Of a stretch of 37,265 bases of DNA, positions 24,591-32,051 are shown in pieces. Below the pieces are notes generated by a model. The model ran no database searches and had not been told where the DNA came from. It saw nothing but the letters and a program-made list of their open reading frames with translations. The number at the start of each line of letters is the position of its first letter. The stretch's first letter is position 1. Made by a program: the position numbers and the translations under genes. The stretch comes from Flavobacteriaceae bacterium (GTDB lineage Bacteria > Bacteroidota > Bacteroidia > Flavobacteriales > Flavobacteriaceae). The stretch lies in the NCBI GenBank assembly GCA_014763515.1, contig JACXVH010000002.1, positions 1-37,265 on the forward strand, given 5' to 3'.

Positions 24591-25760
24591 ACTATTTAAT
24601 ACCTCAATAATAATGCCACAACCTTTTCTAATTTCTTCTTTACTAATCGTGAGCGGTGGCGTAATGCGAATTGCCTTTCCTTCGAACAAAAGCCAGAATA
24701 GAATAACGCCTCTTTTATGACATTCTAAAATAACCTGATTCGTTATTTCAGGACTTTCTGTCATAGCAGCAAGCATTAATCCTTTTCCTCTAACTTCTTT
24801 TATAAGGGGATGAACTAAAAGCTCTCTAAATAATTGTTCTTTTTCTAATGCTTCTTGCATTAAGTTAGTTTCCGTAACTTCTTGTAAAGTTGCTAATGAT
24901 GCTGCGGCAATTACAGGATGTCCTCCAAATGTAGTGATATGACCTAATTTAGGATCATGACTTAGTAAATCCATCATTTCTGCTGAAGCTGTAAAAGCAC
25001 CAACAGGCATTCCGCTTGCCATTCCTTTTCCCATTACAACAACATCAGGAACAACATCGTAATTTTGAAATCCGAATAATTTACCGGTGCGACCAAAACC
25101 AGGTTGAATTTCATCTAAAATCATAACTGCACCAACTTCCGTACATCGTTGGCGAACTTTCTTCAGAAAATCATTTTCGGGTTGTATAAATCCTGCACCA
25201 CCTTGAATTGTTTCTAATAAAACCCCAGCTGTTTTAGTAGTTATTTTCTCTAAATCGGCTTCGTTATTAAAAGTTATAAAATCAACATCTGGAATTAAAG
25301 GCCGAAAAATTTGTTTGCGTTCTTCAAAGCCCATAACACTCATACTTCCCATTGTATTTCCGTGGTAAGCATTGTAACATGAAATCCATTGACTTCTTCC
25401 AGTTACTCTACGAGCTAATTTTAAAGCACCTTCAATTGCCTCTGTACCAGAATTTACCAAATAGGTTTTAGTCAACGGAGCTGGCATATGAGCTGCTAAT
25501 AACTTACAAAACTCGGTAGCTGGATGTTGCGCATATTCGCCATAAACCATTACATGTGAATATTTATCGAGTTGCGCTTTAATAGCATCATTAACTCTTT
25601 TAGGTTGGTGACCTAATGTATTTGCAGAAACTCCAGCAACAAAATCTAGATAAGCATTATTATTAGTATCGTAAATATAACTTCCTTCTGCCCTAGAAAT
25701 TTCCATTGCTAATGGATGTGGGGAAGTTTGGGCTTGATATTCAAAAAAGTCTTTAAGCAT
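24582..25760 (-). CDS. Class III (ornithine/acetylornithine-type) aminotransferase
   Basis: This 392-residue PLP enzyme of the class III family shows NSGTEAIEGALKLAR (103-117, phosphate-binding), CYNAYHGNTMGSM (128-140), ILDEIQPGFGRTG (214-226, with D216 binding the pyridine nitrogen) and VVMGKGMASGMPVGAF (241-256) carrying the Schiff-base lysine K245. Length and motifs match ArgD/GabT-like enzymes, which transfer the omega-amino group of ornithine, acetylornithine or related amines to 2-oxoglutarate; the exact substrate is not deducible, and no arg genes adjoin it. The gene follows the OstA-like gene after a 274-base spacer. The stop codon is part of a GGTTAATGG word repeat. The likeliest -7 element (TATTTTTG, 25908-25915) would leave a leader of about 140 bases. 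Confidence 0.9.
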   Translation of the reverse strand: MLKDFFEYQAQTSPHPLAMEISRAEGSYIYDTNNNAYLDFVAGVSANTLGHQPKRVNDAIKAQLDKYSHVMVYGEYAQHPATEFCKLLAAHMPAPLTKTYLVNSGTEAIEGALKLARRVTGRSQWISCYNAYHGNTMGSMSVMGFEERKQIFRPLIPDVDFITFNNEADLEKITTKTAGVLLETIQGGAGFIQPENDFLKKVRQRCTEVGAVMILDEIQPGFGRTGKLFGFQNYDVVPDVVVMGKGMASGMPVGAFTASAEMMDLLSHDPKLGHITTFGGHPVIAAASLATLQEVTETNLMQEALEKEQLFRELLVHPLIKEVRGKGLMLAAMTESPEITNQVILECHKRGVILFWLLFEGKAIRITPPLTISKEEIRKGCGIIIEVLNSIG

Positions 25761-25773
25761 TTTTTTTAGTAAA

Positions 25774-25801
25774 GAGTGATTAGTAAAAAGTAATTAGTGA
25801 A
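25774..25801 (+). repeat. Left copy of a 28-base imperfect inverted repeat
   Basis: The copy begins GAGTGATTAGTAAAAAGTAA and continues TTAGTGAA. It matches the reverse complement of 26017-26044 at 24 of 28 positions. It lies just upstream of the aminotransferase ATG in the 274-base gene-free spacer. Confidence 0.6.
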
Positions 25802-25907
25802 ATTTTTTTTTATCTATTTGTTTTCTTGTTTAAATAATTTTGTTCTTTCAAAAACAGACAGTTAAAAATTGAGGTTAATCAATCTCTATTTTCAATAATT
25901 CATTTTT

Positions 25908-25915
25908 CAAAAATA
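25908..25915 (-). promoter_or_regulatory. Candidate -7 element for the class III aminotransferase gene
   Basis: TATTTTTG on the minus strand matches TAnnTTTG, but it is about 148 bases upstream of the ATG and no -33 TTG is present. The 25761-26034 spacer otherwise holds AT-rich sequence, an ACAGTTAA/TTAACTGT inverted pair (25858-25865, 25923-25930) and the 28-base inverted repeat. Confidence 0.3.
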
Positions 25916-26016
25916 TGTATTATTAACTGTAAAAAATAAAATTCGTTATTTAATCATAATGAAATTTCACTATAATTTTAAAAATATTTTTTTCACTACT
26001 CATAAAAATAAAACTA

Positions 26017-26044
26017 TTGACTAATTACTTATTCCTAATTACTC
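26017..26044 (-). repeat. Right copy of the 28-base imperfect inverted repeat, covering the OstA-like stop codon
   Basis: Read on the minus strand, the copy begins GAGTAATTAGGAATAAGTAA and continues TTAGTCAA. It contains the last codons and TAG stop of the OstA-like gene and shows AGTAATTAG twice in quasi-tandem. Confidence 0.6.
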
Positions 26045-27675
26045 TTATTATTCTTATCGTAATCTAAAGTTTCAGGCAGCACTTCCATCGGAACGTCTTC
26101 TTCTTCAGATTTTTTCTTGCTTTCAATTAAAATTTGTTCGTGAATAATATTTTCTTCCTCTGGAAAAATATCTTCTTTTGAACGAATTCGCTCATCTCCT
26201 CTCCAAATAAAACCCCTTAGTTTTCTAACATTTTCTGGAAATTCATTTTCTGGATGTAAAAGACTTTCTACATCTTTTTTTGCAGTAACCGTTTCAATTT
26301 GATTATCTTCAATTTCCATATTAATTTCGCTACACTTCTTTTTATCTATACCTATTAATTGATTATCATCGTCATACATATAATAAATAACCTCAGCATT
26401 ACGCTTTACATCAACTTGGCTTAACTTATTATCTTTAAATTTACCGAACAAATCAATTCCTTTAATTTGGTTATAACCATTTTCACTTAATGTATCTTTT
26501 TGAATTAAAAAGGCATTATTGAGCACTTTTAAAGAATCTAATTGTTGAGTTTTGTTATTCCCTATTAAGTGCATAAGGTCTCCCGTCATTTGATTATCTT
26601 GATTCCAAACTACTGGATTACCAATTAATTGTGTAAGAGCTGTTTTATTGTTAGAATGAATAGAATCACATTTTCCGCTCATATCTGTTTTATAAAACCT
26701 TACATTGTTGAAGGCTCTAATAGTTCTATTTTCAGGCGGACCAGTTACCAAAATCTTTTTGCCATGCATAAACAAAGAATCATTTTCTACTTTAGTTACT
26801 ACAACTGCTCTTTTAGTTAAAATGATAGAATCTTTTCGAGTTGCTGTATCACGCCACATTTCGGCATAATGACCTCGAGCAACCATATTATTTATAGTAT
26901 CTGTAATTTTTACATTATTTATAGCTCGAGAAAAATTTTTGGATTGATCGTAATACAAATCGTCTCCTTCAATAATTTTATTATCGTAAGTTATTTTAGA
27001 ATTCTTCTGAAGTTTTCCTACATTATTTTTGGTGTCGTAAAAACCATTTTCGGTATAAATTACATTTCCTTGATTTGTAATTGTTGAAGGTCCAAAAACA
27101 TAAGCATGTCCCGAATTTTCGTAAAAATCGAGATGATTTGTTTCAATCTTCGCTTTTGGGTTTGTAACTACAACTTTAGTATTAAACTGGTACTTTTTTG
27201 AAGCTACGTAATATCTTCCTGATTTACTTTTTAAGGTATTGTCTTTATTAATTATGGTTCCGTAACTGTTATAAAAAGCTACTTGATTTTTTTTATCGAA
27301 ATAGATTGTATCTGTAGTTAAAGTAGATTCTGGTGAACGCAAAAAAACATCGCCAGTTGCGAAAGCTAATTCTTTTTTACCGTCATATTCCGCATAGCGA
27401 CTGTTCATTTGAATGGTATCACCTTGATTTATTCTAACGTTACCAAAAGCTTTAATATAGTTTTCTGCATCAAAATAATAGACTTTATTACAATTAATTT
27501 TAACCCCATTATGCAGCACTCTAACGTTACCTGTAAAGACTGTAGCTCCAGGAATTTCGTTTTGATTTCTGTCGACAAAATCAGAATTCTCAACAATAAT
27601 TTTTTTGTTTTCTTGAGCTACAACTATTTGTAAAGCAGTAAGTATAAAAATTATATATGTTATTATATTTTTCAA
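26035..27675 (-). CDS. OstA-like (LptA/LptD N-domain) periplasmic protein
   Basis: This 546-residue exported protein has a signal peptide (KNIITYIIFILTALQIVVAQ, about 2-21). Its beta-jellyroll repeats are of the OstA/LptA type, for example VFTGNVRVLHNGVKINCNKVYYF written here in parts: GATVFTGNVRVLH (42-54) and CNKVYYFDAENYIKAFGNV (about 61-79), followed by several more units. LptA-like proteins form the periplasmic bridge that carries lipopolysaccharide to the outer membrane; the long multi-unit form is usual in Bacteroidota. The C-terminal 80 residues are acidic and charged, without repeat character. The frame opens with TTG at 27673-27675; no ATG precedes the signal peptide, and a -7 element (27692-27699) sits just upstream, so TTG is the likely start. 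Confidence 0.85.
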   Translation of the reverse strand: MKNIITYIIFILTALQIVVAQENKKIIVENSDFVDRNQNEIPGATVFTGNVRVLHNGVKINCNKVYYFDAENYIKAFGNVRINQGDTIQMNSRYAEYDGKKELAFATGDVFLRSPESTLTTDTIYFDKKNQVAFYNSYGTIINKDNTLKSKSGRYYVASKKYQFNTKVVVTNPKAKIETNHLDFYENSGHAYVFGPSTITNQGNVIYTENGFYDTKNNVGKLQKNSKITYDNKIIEGDDLYYDQSKNFSRAINNVKITDTINNMVARGHYAEMWRDTATRKDSIILTKRAVVVTKVENDSLFMHGKKILVTGPPENRTIRAFNNVRFYKTDMSGKCDSIHSNNKTALTQLIGNPVVWNQDNQMTGDLMHLIGNNKTQQLDSLKVLNNAFLIQKDTLSENGYNQIKGIDLFGKFKDNKLSQVDVKRNAEVIYYMYDDDNQLIGIDKKKCSEINMEIEDNQIETVTAKKDVESLLHPENEFPENVRKLRGFIWRGDERIRSKEDIFPEEENIIHEQILIESKKKSEEEDVPMEVLPETLDYDKNNKSN

Positions 27676-27691
27676 TCTACTAAAATTTTGT

Positions 27692-27699
27692 CAAAAATA
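27692..27699 (-). promoter_or_regulatory. -7 element for the OstA-like gene
   Basis: TATTTTTG on the minus strand matches TAnnTTTG and lies 16 bases upstream of the proposed TTG start codon. Its position supports that start over any downstream ATG. Confidence 0.5.
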
Positions 27700-27744
27700 A
27701 TTAAAAAGAACTAATGCCTTTTATTATTAAGAATATTTTATAAA

Positions 27745-27773
27745 TAAAAAACGCTCTAGTTAGAGCGTTTTTT
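27745..27773 (-). terminator. Rho-independent terminator downstream of purA
   Basis: ACGCTCTA and TAGAGCGT form a perfect 8-base stem with a two-base GT centre, extended by A/T pairs on both sides. On the minus strand it is followed by a run of T residues, directly after the purA stop at 27777. The symmetry means it could also work for plus-strand transcripts. The ends may be off by one or two bases. Confidence 0.85.
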
Positions 27774-27776
27774 CAA

Positions 27777-29048
27777 TTATTTTATAATTGTTTGTGTTCT
27801 ATCTGGACCAACCGATACTACTTTAATTGGCACTTCTAATTCTTGTTCAATAAAAGTAATGTATTCTTTTAATTCTTGTGGTAATTCTTCATAAGAAGAC
27901 ATTCCTGTTAAATCAGCTTTCCAACCTTTCATTTCTGTGTAAACTGGTTCCACATTTTCTGGTTCAATATTGTAAGGAAGATGCTTAATTTCTTGACCTT
28001 TGTATTGATAAGCAGTACAAACTTTTAAAGTATCAAAACCAGAAAGTACATCACCTTTCATCATGTATAATTCTGTAACACCATTTACTTGTACTGCATA
28101 TTTTAATGCCACTAAATCTAACCAACCACAGCGACGAGGACGACCAGTTACTGAACCAAATTCGCTACCTACTTTTGCCATTGTTTGTCCTATTTCATCA
28201 AATAATTCTGTTGGAAATGGACCAGAACCTACACGAGTTGTGTATGCTTTAAAAATTCCGAATACTTCTTTTACCTTATTTGGTGCAATTCCTAAACCAG
28301 TACAAGCACCTGCAGCAGTAGTATTTGAAGATGTAACAAATGGATAAGTTCCAAAATCTACATCTAAAAGAGAACCTTGAGCACCTTCTGCTAAAATAGA
28401 TTTTCCTTCTTTTAAAGCATTGTTCAAAAATTCCTCACTATCAATAAAAGTAAGGGTTTTAAGTGCTTTAACAGCTTCAAAAAACTCTTCTTCCATTTCT
28501 TTTAAATCGTATTGTAAATCTACATCGTAGAAAGCAATCATTGCTTCATGTTTATCTGCTAATGAACGGTATCTTTCTTTAAAATCAGTTAATTCGATAT
28601 CTCCAACACGCAAACCATTTCTTCCTGTTTTATCCATGTAAGTTGGCCCGATACCTTTTAAAGTAGAACCAATTTTAGCTTTTCCTTTTGAAGCTTCAGA
28701 TGCAGCATCCAATAAACGATGTGTAGGTAAAATTAAATGCGCTTTGCGAGAAATAAACAATTTAGATGTTGTATCCATATTGAATTTTGCTAATCCTTCA
28801 ATCTCTTTTTGAAAGACTACAGGATCCATTACCACACCGTTTCCTATTATATTGATTGCATTTTTATGGAAAATACCTGAAGGTATAGTCCTTAAAACGT
28901 GTTTAATACCATCAAATTCTAATGTATGTCCCGCATTTGGACCACCTTGAAAACGAGCGATAATATCGTATTTTGAAGTTAATACATCTACAATTTTCCC
29001 TTTTCCTTCGTCACCCCATTGAAGACCTAACAGTAAATCTACAGTCAT
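27777..29048 (-). CDS. purA: Adenylosuccinate synthase
   Basis: This 423-residue protein is a full-length PurA. LLGLQWGDEGKGKIVD (about 6-21) is the GTP-binding and catalytic N terminus with the key Asp, GGPNAGHT (about 35-42) contains the catalytic His, GIGPTYMDKTGRNGLRVGD (about 129-147) is the IMP-binding part, and RTQTI closes the protein. It couples GTP hydrolysis to the addition of aspartate to IMP, the first committed step to AMP. It lies 33 bases downstream of the Fur-family gene with no promoter match between them, so the two are probably co-transcribed; a strong terminator follows its stop. Confidence 0.98.
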   Translation of the reverse strand: MTVDLLLGLQWGDEGKGKIVDVLTSKYDIIARFQGGPNAGHTLEFDGIKHVLRTIPSGIFHKNAINIIGNGVVMDPVVFQKEIEGLAKFNMDTTSKLFISRKAHLILPTHRLLDAASEASKGKAKIGSTLKGIGPTYMDKTGRNGLRVGDIELTDFKERYRSLADKHEAMIAFYDVDLQYDLKEMEEEFFEAVKALKTLTFIDSEEFLNNALKEGKSILAEGAQGSLLDVDFGTYPFVTSSNTTAAGACTGLGIAPNKVKEVFGIFKAYTTRVGSGPFPTELFDEIGQTMAKVGSEFGSVTGRPRRCGWLDLVALKYAVQVNGVTELYMMKGDVLSGFDTLKVCTAYQYKGQEIKHLPYNIEPENVEPVYTEMKGWKADLTGMSSYEELPQELKEYITFIEQELEVPIKVVSVGPDRTQTIIK

Positions 29049-29081
29049 TGTGTTGTTTGTTGTTTTATTTGAGTTGTTTTA

Positions 29082-29516
29082 TTATTTTTTGGTTCCGTAA
29101 AAATAGAGAGAATGATTTTGGATTTCAATACCAAATATCTCTTCCATTGTCTTTTTAATTTGTTCTATTCTAGGATCACAAAATTCGATTACTTCACCAG
29201 AATCTGTTAAAATAATATGATCGTGTTGCTTATCAAAATAGGATTTTTCGTAATGCGCTTGATTTTGTCCAAATTGATGGCGTCTTACTAATCCACAATC
29301 TAAAAGTAATTCGATTGTATTGTATAAAGTAGCTCGACTAACGCGGTAGTTTTTATTTTTCATCTTGATGTACAATGATTCTATATCAAAATGCTCATTT
29401 GAATTGTAAATTTCCTGAAGAATTGCATATCGCTCAGGTGTTTTACGATGTGCCTTCTCTTCCAAATATTTGGTAAATACATTTTTTACAATTTCTTGAT
29501 TATTGCTGCTATCCAT
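29082..29516 (-). CDS. Fur family transcriptional regulator
   Basis: This 144-residue protein has a winged-helix N-terminal domain (RKTPERYAILQEIYNSNEHFD at about 24-44, then RVSRATLYNTIELLLDCGLV at about 58-77, the recognition helix) and a C-terminal metal-binding dimerisation domain. QHDHIILTDSGEVIEF (97-112) contains the H98-D99-H100 motif and E111. The C-terminal CxxC pair that binds structural zinc in many Fur and PerR proteins is missing; the protein ends SLYFYGTKK with C113 the only late cysteine. It may sense iron, zinc or peroxide; the sequence does not decide. It shares an operon with purA and has its own -7 element. Confidence 0.92.
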   Translation of the reverse strand: MDSSNNQEIVKNVFTKYLEEKAHRKTPERYAILQEIYNSNEHFDIESLYIKMKNKNYRVSRATLYNTIELLLDCGLVRRHQFGQNQAHYEKSYFDKQHDHIILTDSGEVIEFCDPRIEQIKKTMEEIFGIEIQNHSLYFYGTKK

Positions 29517-29538
29517 CTGATATTAAATAAAAACGTTG

Positions 29539-29546
29539 CAAAGATA
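29539..29546 (-). promoter_or_regulatory. -7 element for the fur-purA operon
   Basis: TATCTTTG on the minus strand is an exact TAnnTTTG match, 22 bases upstream of the ATG at 29516. It lies in the gap after the RelA/SpoT gene, so the regulator can be expressed separately from it. Confidence 0.6.
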
Positions 29547-29594
29547 ATTAAAGTAGGTTGTTTAGTCTTATAAGTTATTATAATTTTTCAACAA

Positions 29595-31817
29595 TTAGTT
29601 TTGATAAACTCGGGTAACTTTGTCTACTCCGTCAACTTTTTTTATGTTTTCTATTAGTTTTTTCAAAACTACATTATTAGGCACAACTACAGTAATTTTC
29701 CCATTAAAGATACCCGCATCGCCACTTAATGCTAAACTTTGAATGTTTACATGCATTTGACTCGAAATAACTTTTGTTAATTCATTTGCTAAACCAAGTG
29801 TATCTAATCCTGTAATTTCTAAAATGGCTTTAAACTCTTCTTGTGTTGAATCTATCCATTTAGCAGGAATTACACGATATGCATAATTTGATCGCATACT
29901 TATAGCATTTGGACAATCTTTTCGGTGCACTTTTATACCTTCGTTGATTGTTATAAAACCAAAAACATCATCACCAGGAATTGGGTTGCAACAATTAGAA
30001 AGTTTATAATCTAACCTTTCTTGCTCGTTGCCAAATACCAATAAATCGTATTTTTTACTAATTTCATTTTTATTAATCTGCTCAGTAGGCTGAGTGTTTG
30101 GCGCCCTTTTAATGGTTTTCTTAAAGAAATTAACCAGCGTGTTATTCTTTTGAGCTGCAAAATCTTTTAACTGCTGATTTTCAATTACTCCTACTCCTAC
30201 TCTATAAAACAAATCTAAACTGGTTTGCAATTTAAAATAGTTAACCAATTCGTTTACTACTGTTTCATTTAAAGTAATTTTTAAATGACGAAGCTTTCTG
30301 GTGAGTAGTTCTTTTCCTTCTTCGGCTATTTTTTTGGTATTTTCGTTTAGAACATTTTTAATTTTGGTTTTAGCTCTCGAAGTTGTAACATAATCGAGCC
30401 ATTGCATAGTAGGTTTTTGATGAGGAGAAGTAATTACTTCTATCTGATCGCCACTGTTTAATACGTGATTTAACTGAACTAATTTTCCATTTACTCGAGT
30501 TCCTCTTGTTCTAATTCCAATTTCTGAGTGAATGGCAAAGGCAAAATCTAATGAAGTAGCTCCTTTTGGTAACGATTTAATATCTCCTTTTGGTGTAAAG
30601 ACATAAATTTCTTTAGAATAAAGATTAAGTTTAAAATCTTCAACAAAATCTACTGCACTAGAAGTTTGATTTTCTAGAGCCTCTTTCAATTGATTTAACC
30701 AAACCTCTAAGGTGTGTTCTTCGGTGTCGCCGTTTTTGTATTTGTAGTGCGCTGCATAACCTTTTTCAGCAATTTCGTCCATTCGTTCGCTTCGCACCTG
30801 AATTTCAACCCAACGCCCTTTTGGTCCCATAACCGTTATATGCAATGCTTCGTAACCAGTAGATTTGGGCGAAGAAATCCAGTCTCTTAAACGACTAGGA
30901 CTAGGACGATAATGATCCGTTACAACTGAATAAATTTTCCAAGCTAAGAATTTCTCGTCACGCTGATTAGATTTATAAATAATACGAAGTGCAAACTTGT
31001 CATAAACCTCTTCAAAAGTGACGTTTTGCGCGCGCATTTTTCTTCGTATCGAATAAATCGATTTTGGACGTCCTTTTATAATAAAATCTACTCCTTCATC
31101 TTGTAAAGATTTACTCAAAACATCTGAAATTGATTTTATATAAGCATCTTGCTCTTGCTTGGTTTCTTTTATTTTACTTACAATTTGATTATAAACTTCT
31201 GGCTCAGTATACTTTAAACCTAAATCTTCTAATTGTGTTTTAATGTTATAAAGTCCTAATCTGTGTGCAAGTGGCGCATAGATGTATAATGTTTCCGAAG
31301 CAATCTTGGCTTGCTTATAATCGGCCATACTTTCCATAGTTTGCATATTATGCAATCTATCGGCTATTTTTATTAAAATTACACGAACATCTTCATTTAG
31401 TGTAAGCAACATTTTTCTAAAATTCTCTGCTTGTAATGAAATATCTTGTTCGGTTTTAACTTTGGCAATTTTAGTTAATCCTTCAACAATTTTTGCAATT
31501 TTAGGATTAAACATTTTTTCTAAGTCTTCAACAGTAATATCGGTATCTTCAACCACATCATGCATTAATGCTGCCGCAATAGAAGTAGCACCTAAACCAA
31601 TTTCTGAAGCTACAATTTTAGCCACAGCAATAGGATGGAAAACATAAGCTTCACCCGATTTTCTTCTCTGGTCTTTATGTGCTTCAACTGCAACATCAAA
31701 AGCTTTACGAATTACCTTCTTATCTTCATCAGTTAAAGATTGATAACTAATTCGCAACAACTCTTTATATTCTTGTGCAATGGCTTTATTTTCTGCCTCT
31801 AAGTCGATTTCTGTCAT
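29595..31817 (-). CDS. RelA/SpoT bifunctional (p)ppGpp synthetase/hydrolase
   Basis: This 740-residue protein has the full long-RSH layout. The HD hydrolase domain shows RRKSGEAYVFHP (51-62) and LMHDVVEDTD (84-93) with the H86-D87 pair, so hydrolysis should work. The synthetase domain contains SSPKSTGYEALHITVMGP and EIQVRSERMDEIAE, TGS follows with VFTPKGDIKSLPKGATSLDF, and a C-terminal conserved-Cys region (NCCNPIPGDD) and ACT domain complete it. It makes and degrades the stringent-response alarmone. A perfect 18-base palindrome (31827-31844) fills the predicted 5' leader. It is followed by the fur-purA pair, which has its own promoter. Confidence 0.96.
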   Translation of the reverse strand: MTEIDLEAENKAIAQEYKELLRISYQSLTDEDKKVIRKAFDVAVEAHKDQRRKSGEAYVFHPIAVAKIVASEIGLGATSIAAALMHDVVEDTDITVEDLEKMFNPKIAKIVEGLTKIAKVKTEQDISLQAENFRKMLLTLNEDVRVILIKIADRLHNMQTMESMADYKQAKIASETLYIYAPLAHRLGLYNIKTQLEDLGLKYTEPEVYNQIVSKIKETKQEQDAYIKSISDVLSKSLQDEGVDFIIKGRPKSIYSIRRKMRAQNVTFEEVYDKFALRIIYKSNQRDEKFLAWKIYSVVTDHYRPSPSRLRDWISSPKSTGYEALHITVMGPKGRWVEIQVRSERMDEIAEKGYAAHYKYKNGDTEEHTLEVWLNQLKEALENQTSSAVDFVEDFKLNLYSKEIYVFTPKGDIKSLPKGATSLDFAFAIHSEIGIRTRGTRVNGKLVQLNHVLNSGDQIEVITSPHQKPTMQWLDYVTTSRAKTKIKNVLNENTKKIAEEGKELLTRKLRHLKITLNETVVNELVNYFKLQTSLDLFYRVGVGVIENQQLKDFAAQKNNTLVNFFKKTIKRAPNTQPTEQINKNEISKKYDLLVFGNEQERLDYKLSNCCNPIPGDDVFGFITINEGIKVHRKDCPNAISMRSNYAYRVIPAKWIDSTQEEFKAILEITGLDTLGLANELTKVISSQMHVNIQSLALSGDAGIFNGKITVVVPNNVVLKKLIENIKKVDGVDKVTRVYQN

Positions 31818-31826
31818 AAAAATAAG

Positions 31827-31844
31827 TTAACTTTTGAAAGTTAA
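31827..31844. promoter_or_regulatory. Perfect palindrome in the leader of the RelA/SpoT gene
   Basis: TTAACTTTTGAAAGTTAA has perfect 8-base arms around TG. It sits between the -7 element (31847-31854) and the ATG at 31817, so it covers the predicted transcription start and leader. It could be an operator for a dimeric repressor; its two-base centre makes an RNA hairpin less favourable. Confidence 0.4.
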
Positions 31845-31846
31845 TA

Positions 31847-31854
31847 CAAAATTA
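31847..31854 (-). promoter_or_regulatory. -7 element for the RelA/SpoT gene
   Basis: TAATTTTG on the minus strand matches TAnnTTTG, 29 bases upstream of the ATG. The remainder of the divergent spacer (31855-31990) is AT-rich with no other signal that I can identify. Confidence 0.5.
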
Positions 31855-31990
31855 CGAAATGTGCAAGTAATTTATTTCTGTACAACTACTTTTAAGTACT
31901 TCACAATTAAAAACAAAAAACCATTTATGAACGCCAATTTCAAGAATACATGAATTATCATAAAAAAAGAATACATTTAACGGTTTTTCT

Positions 31991-32020
31991 TTGAATTCTC
32001 AAGGCGCTTTCTTATCTTCG
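31991..32020 (+). promoter_or_regulatory. Promoter of the DUF349 gene (TTG-N19-TATCTTCG)
   Basis: TTG at 31991-31993 and TATCTTCG at 32013-32020 are separated by exactly 19 bases. The -7 element has one mismatch to TAnnTTTG. The predicted leader before ATG 32052 is about 25 bases. Confidence 0.5.
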
Positions 32021-32051
32021 GGCACAATTAGTAACCTTAAGCATTTATAAA

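Noticed and set aside
28063..28347. Plus-strand open frame of 94 codons
   Set aside because: It is antisense to purA, whose frame is complete and conserved.
31855..31990. Riboswitch or small RNA in the RelA/SpoT-DUF349 spacer
   Set aside because: Apart from a weak TACTT/AAGTA inverted pair it shows only AT-rich sequence, with no structured pattern or terminator.
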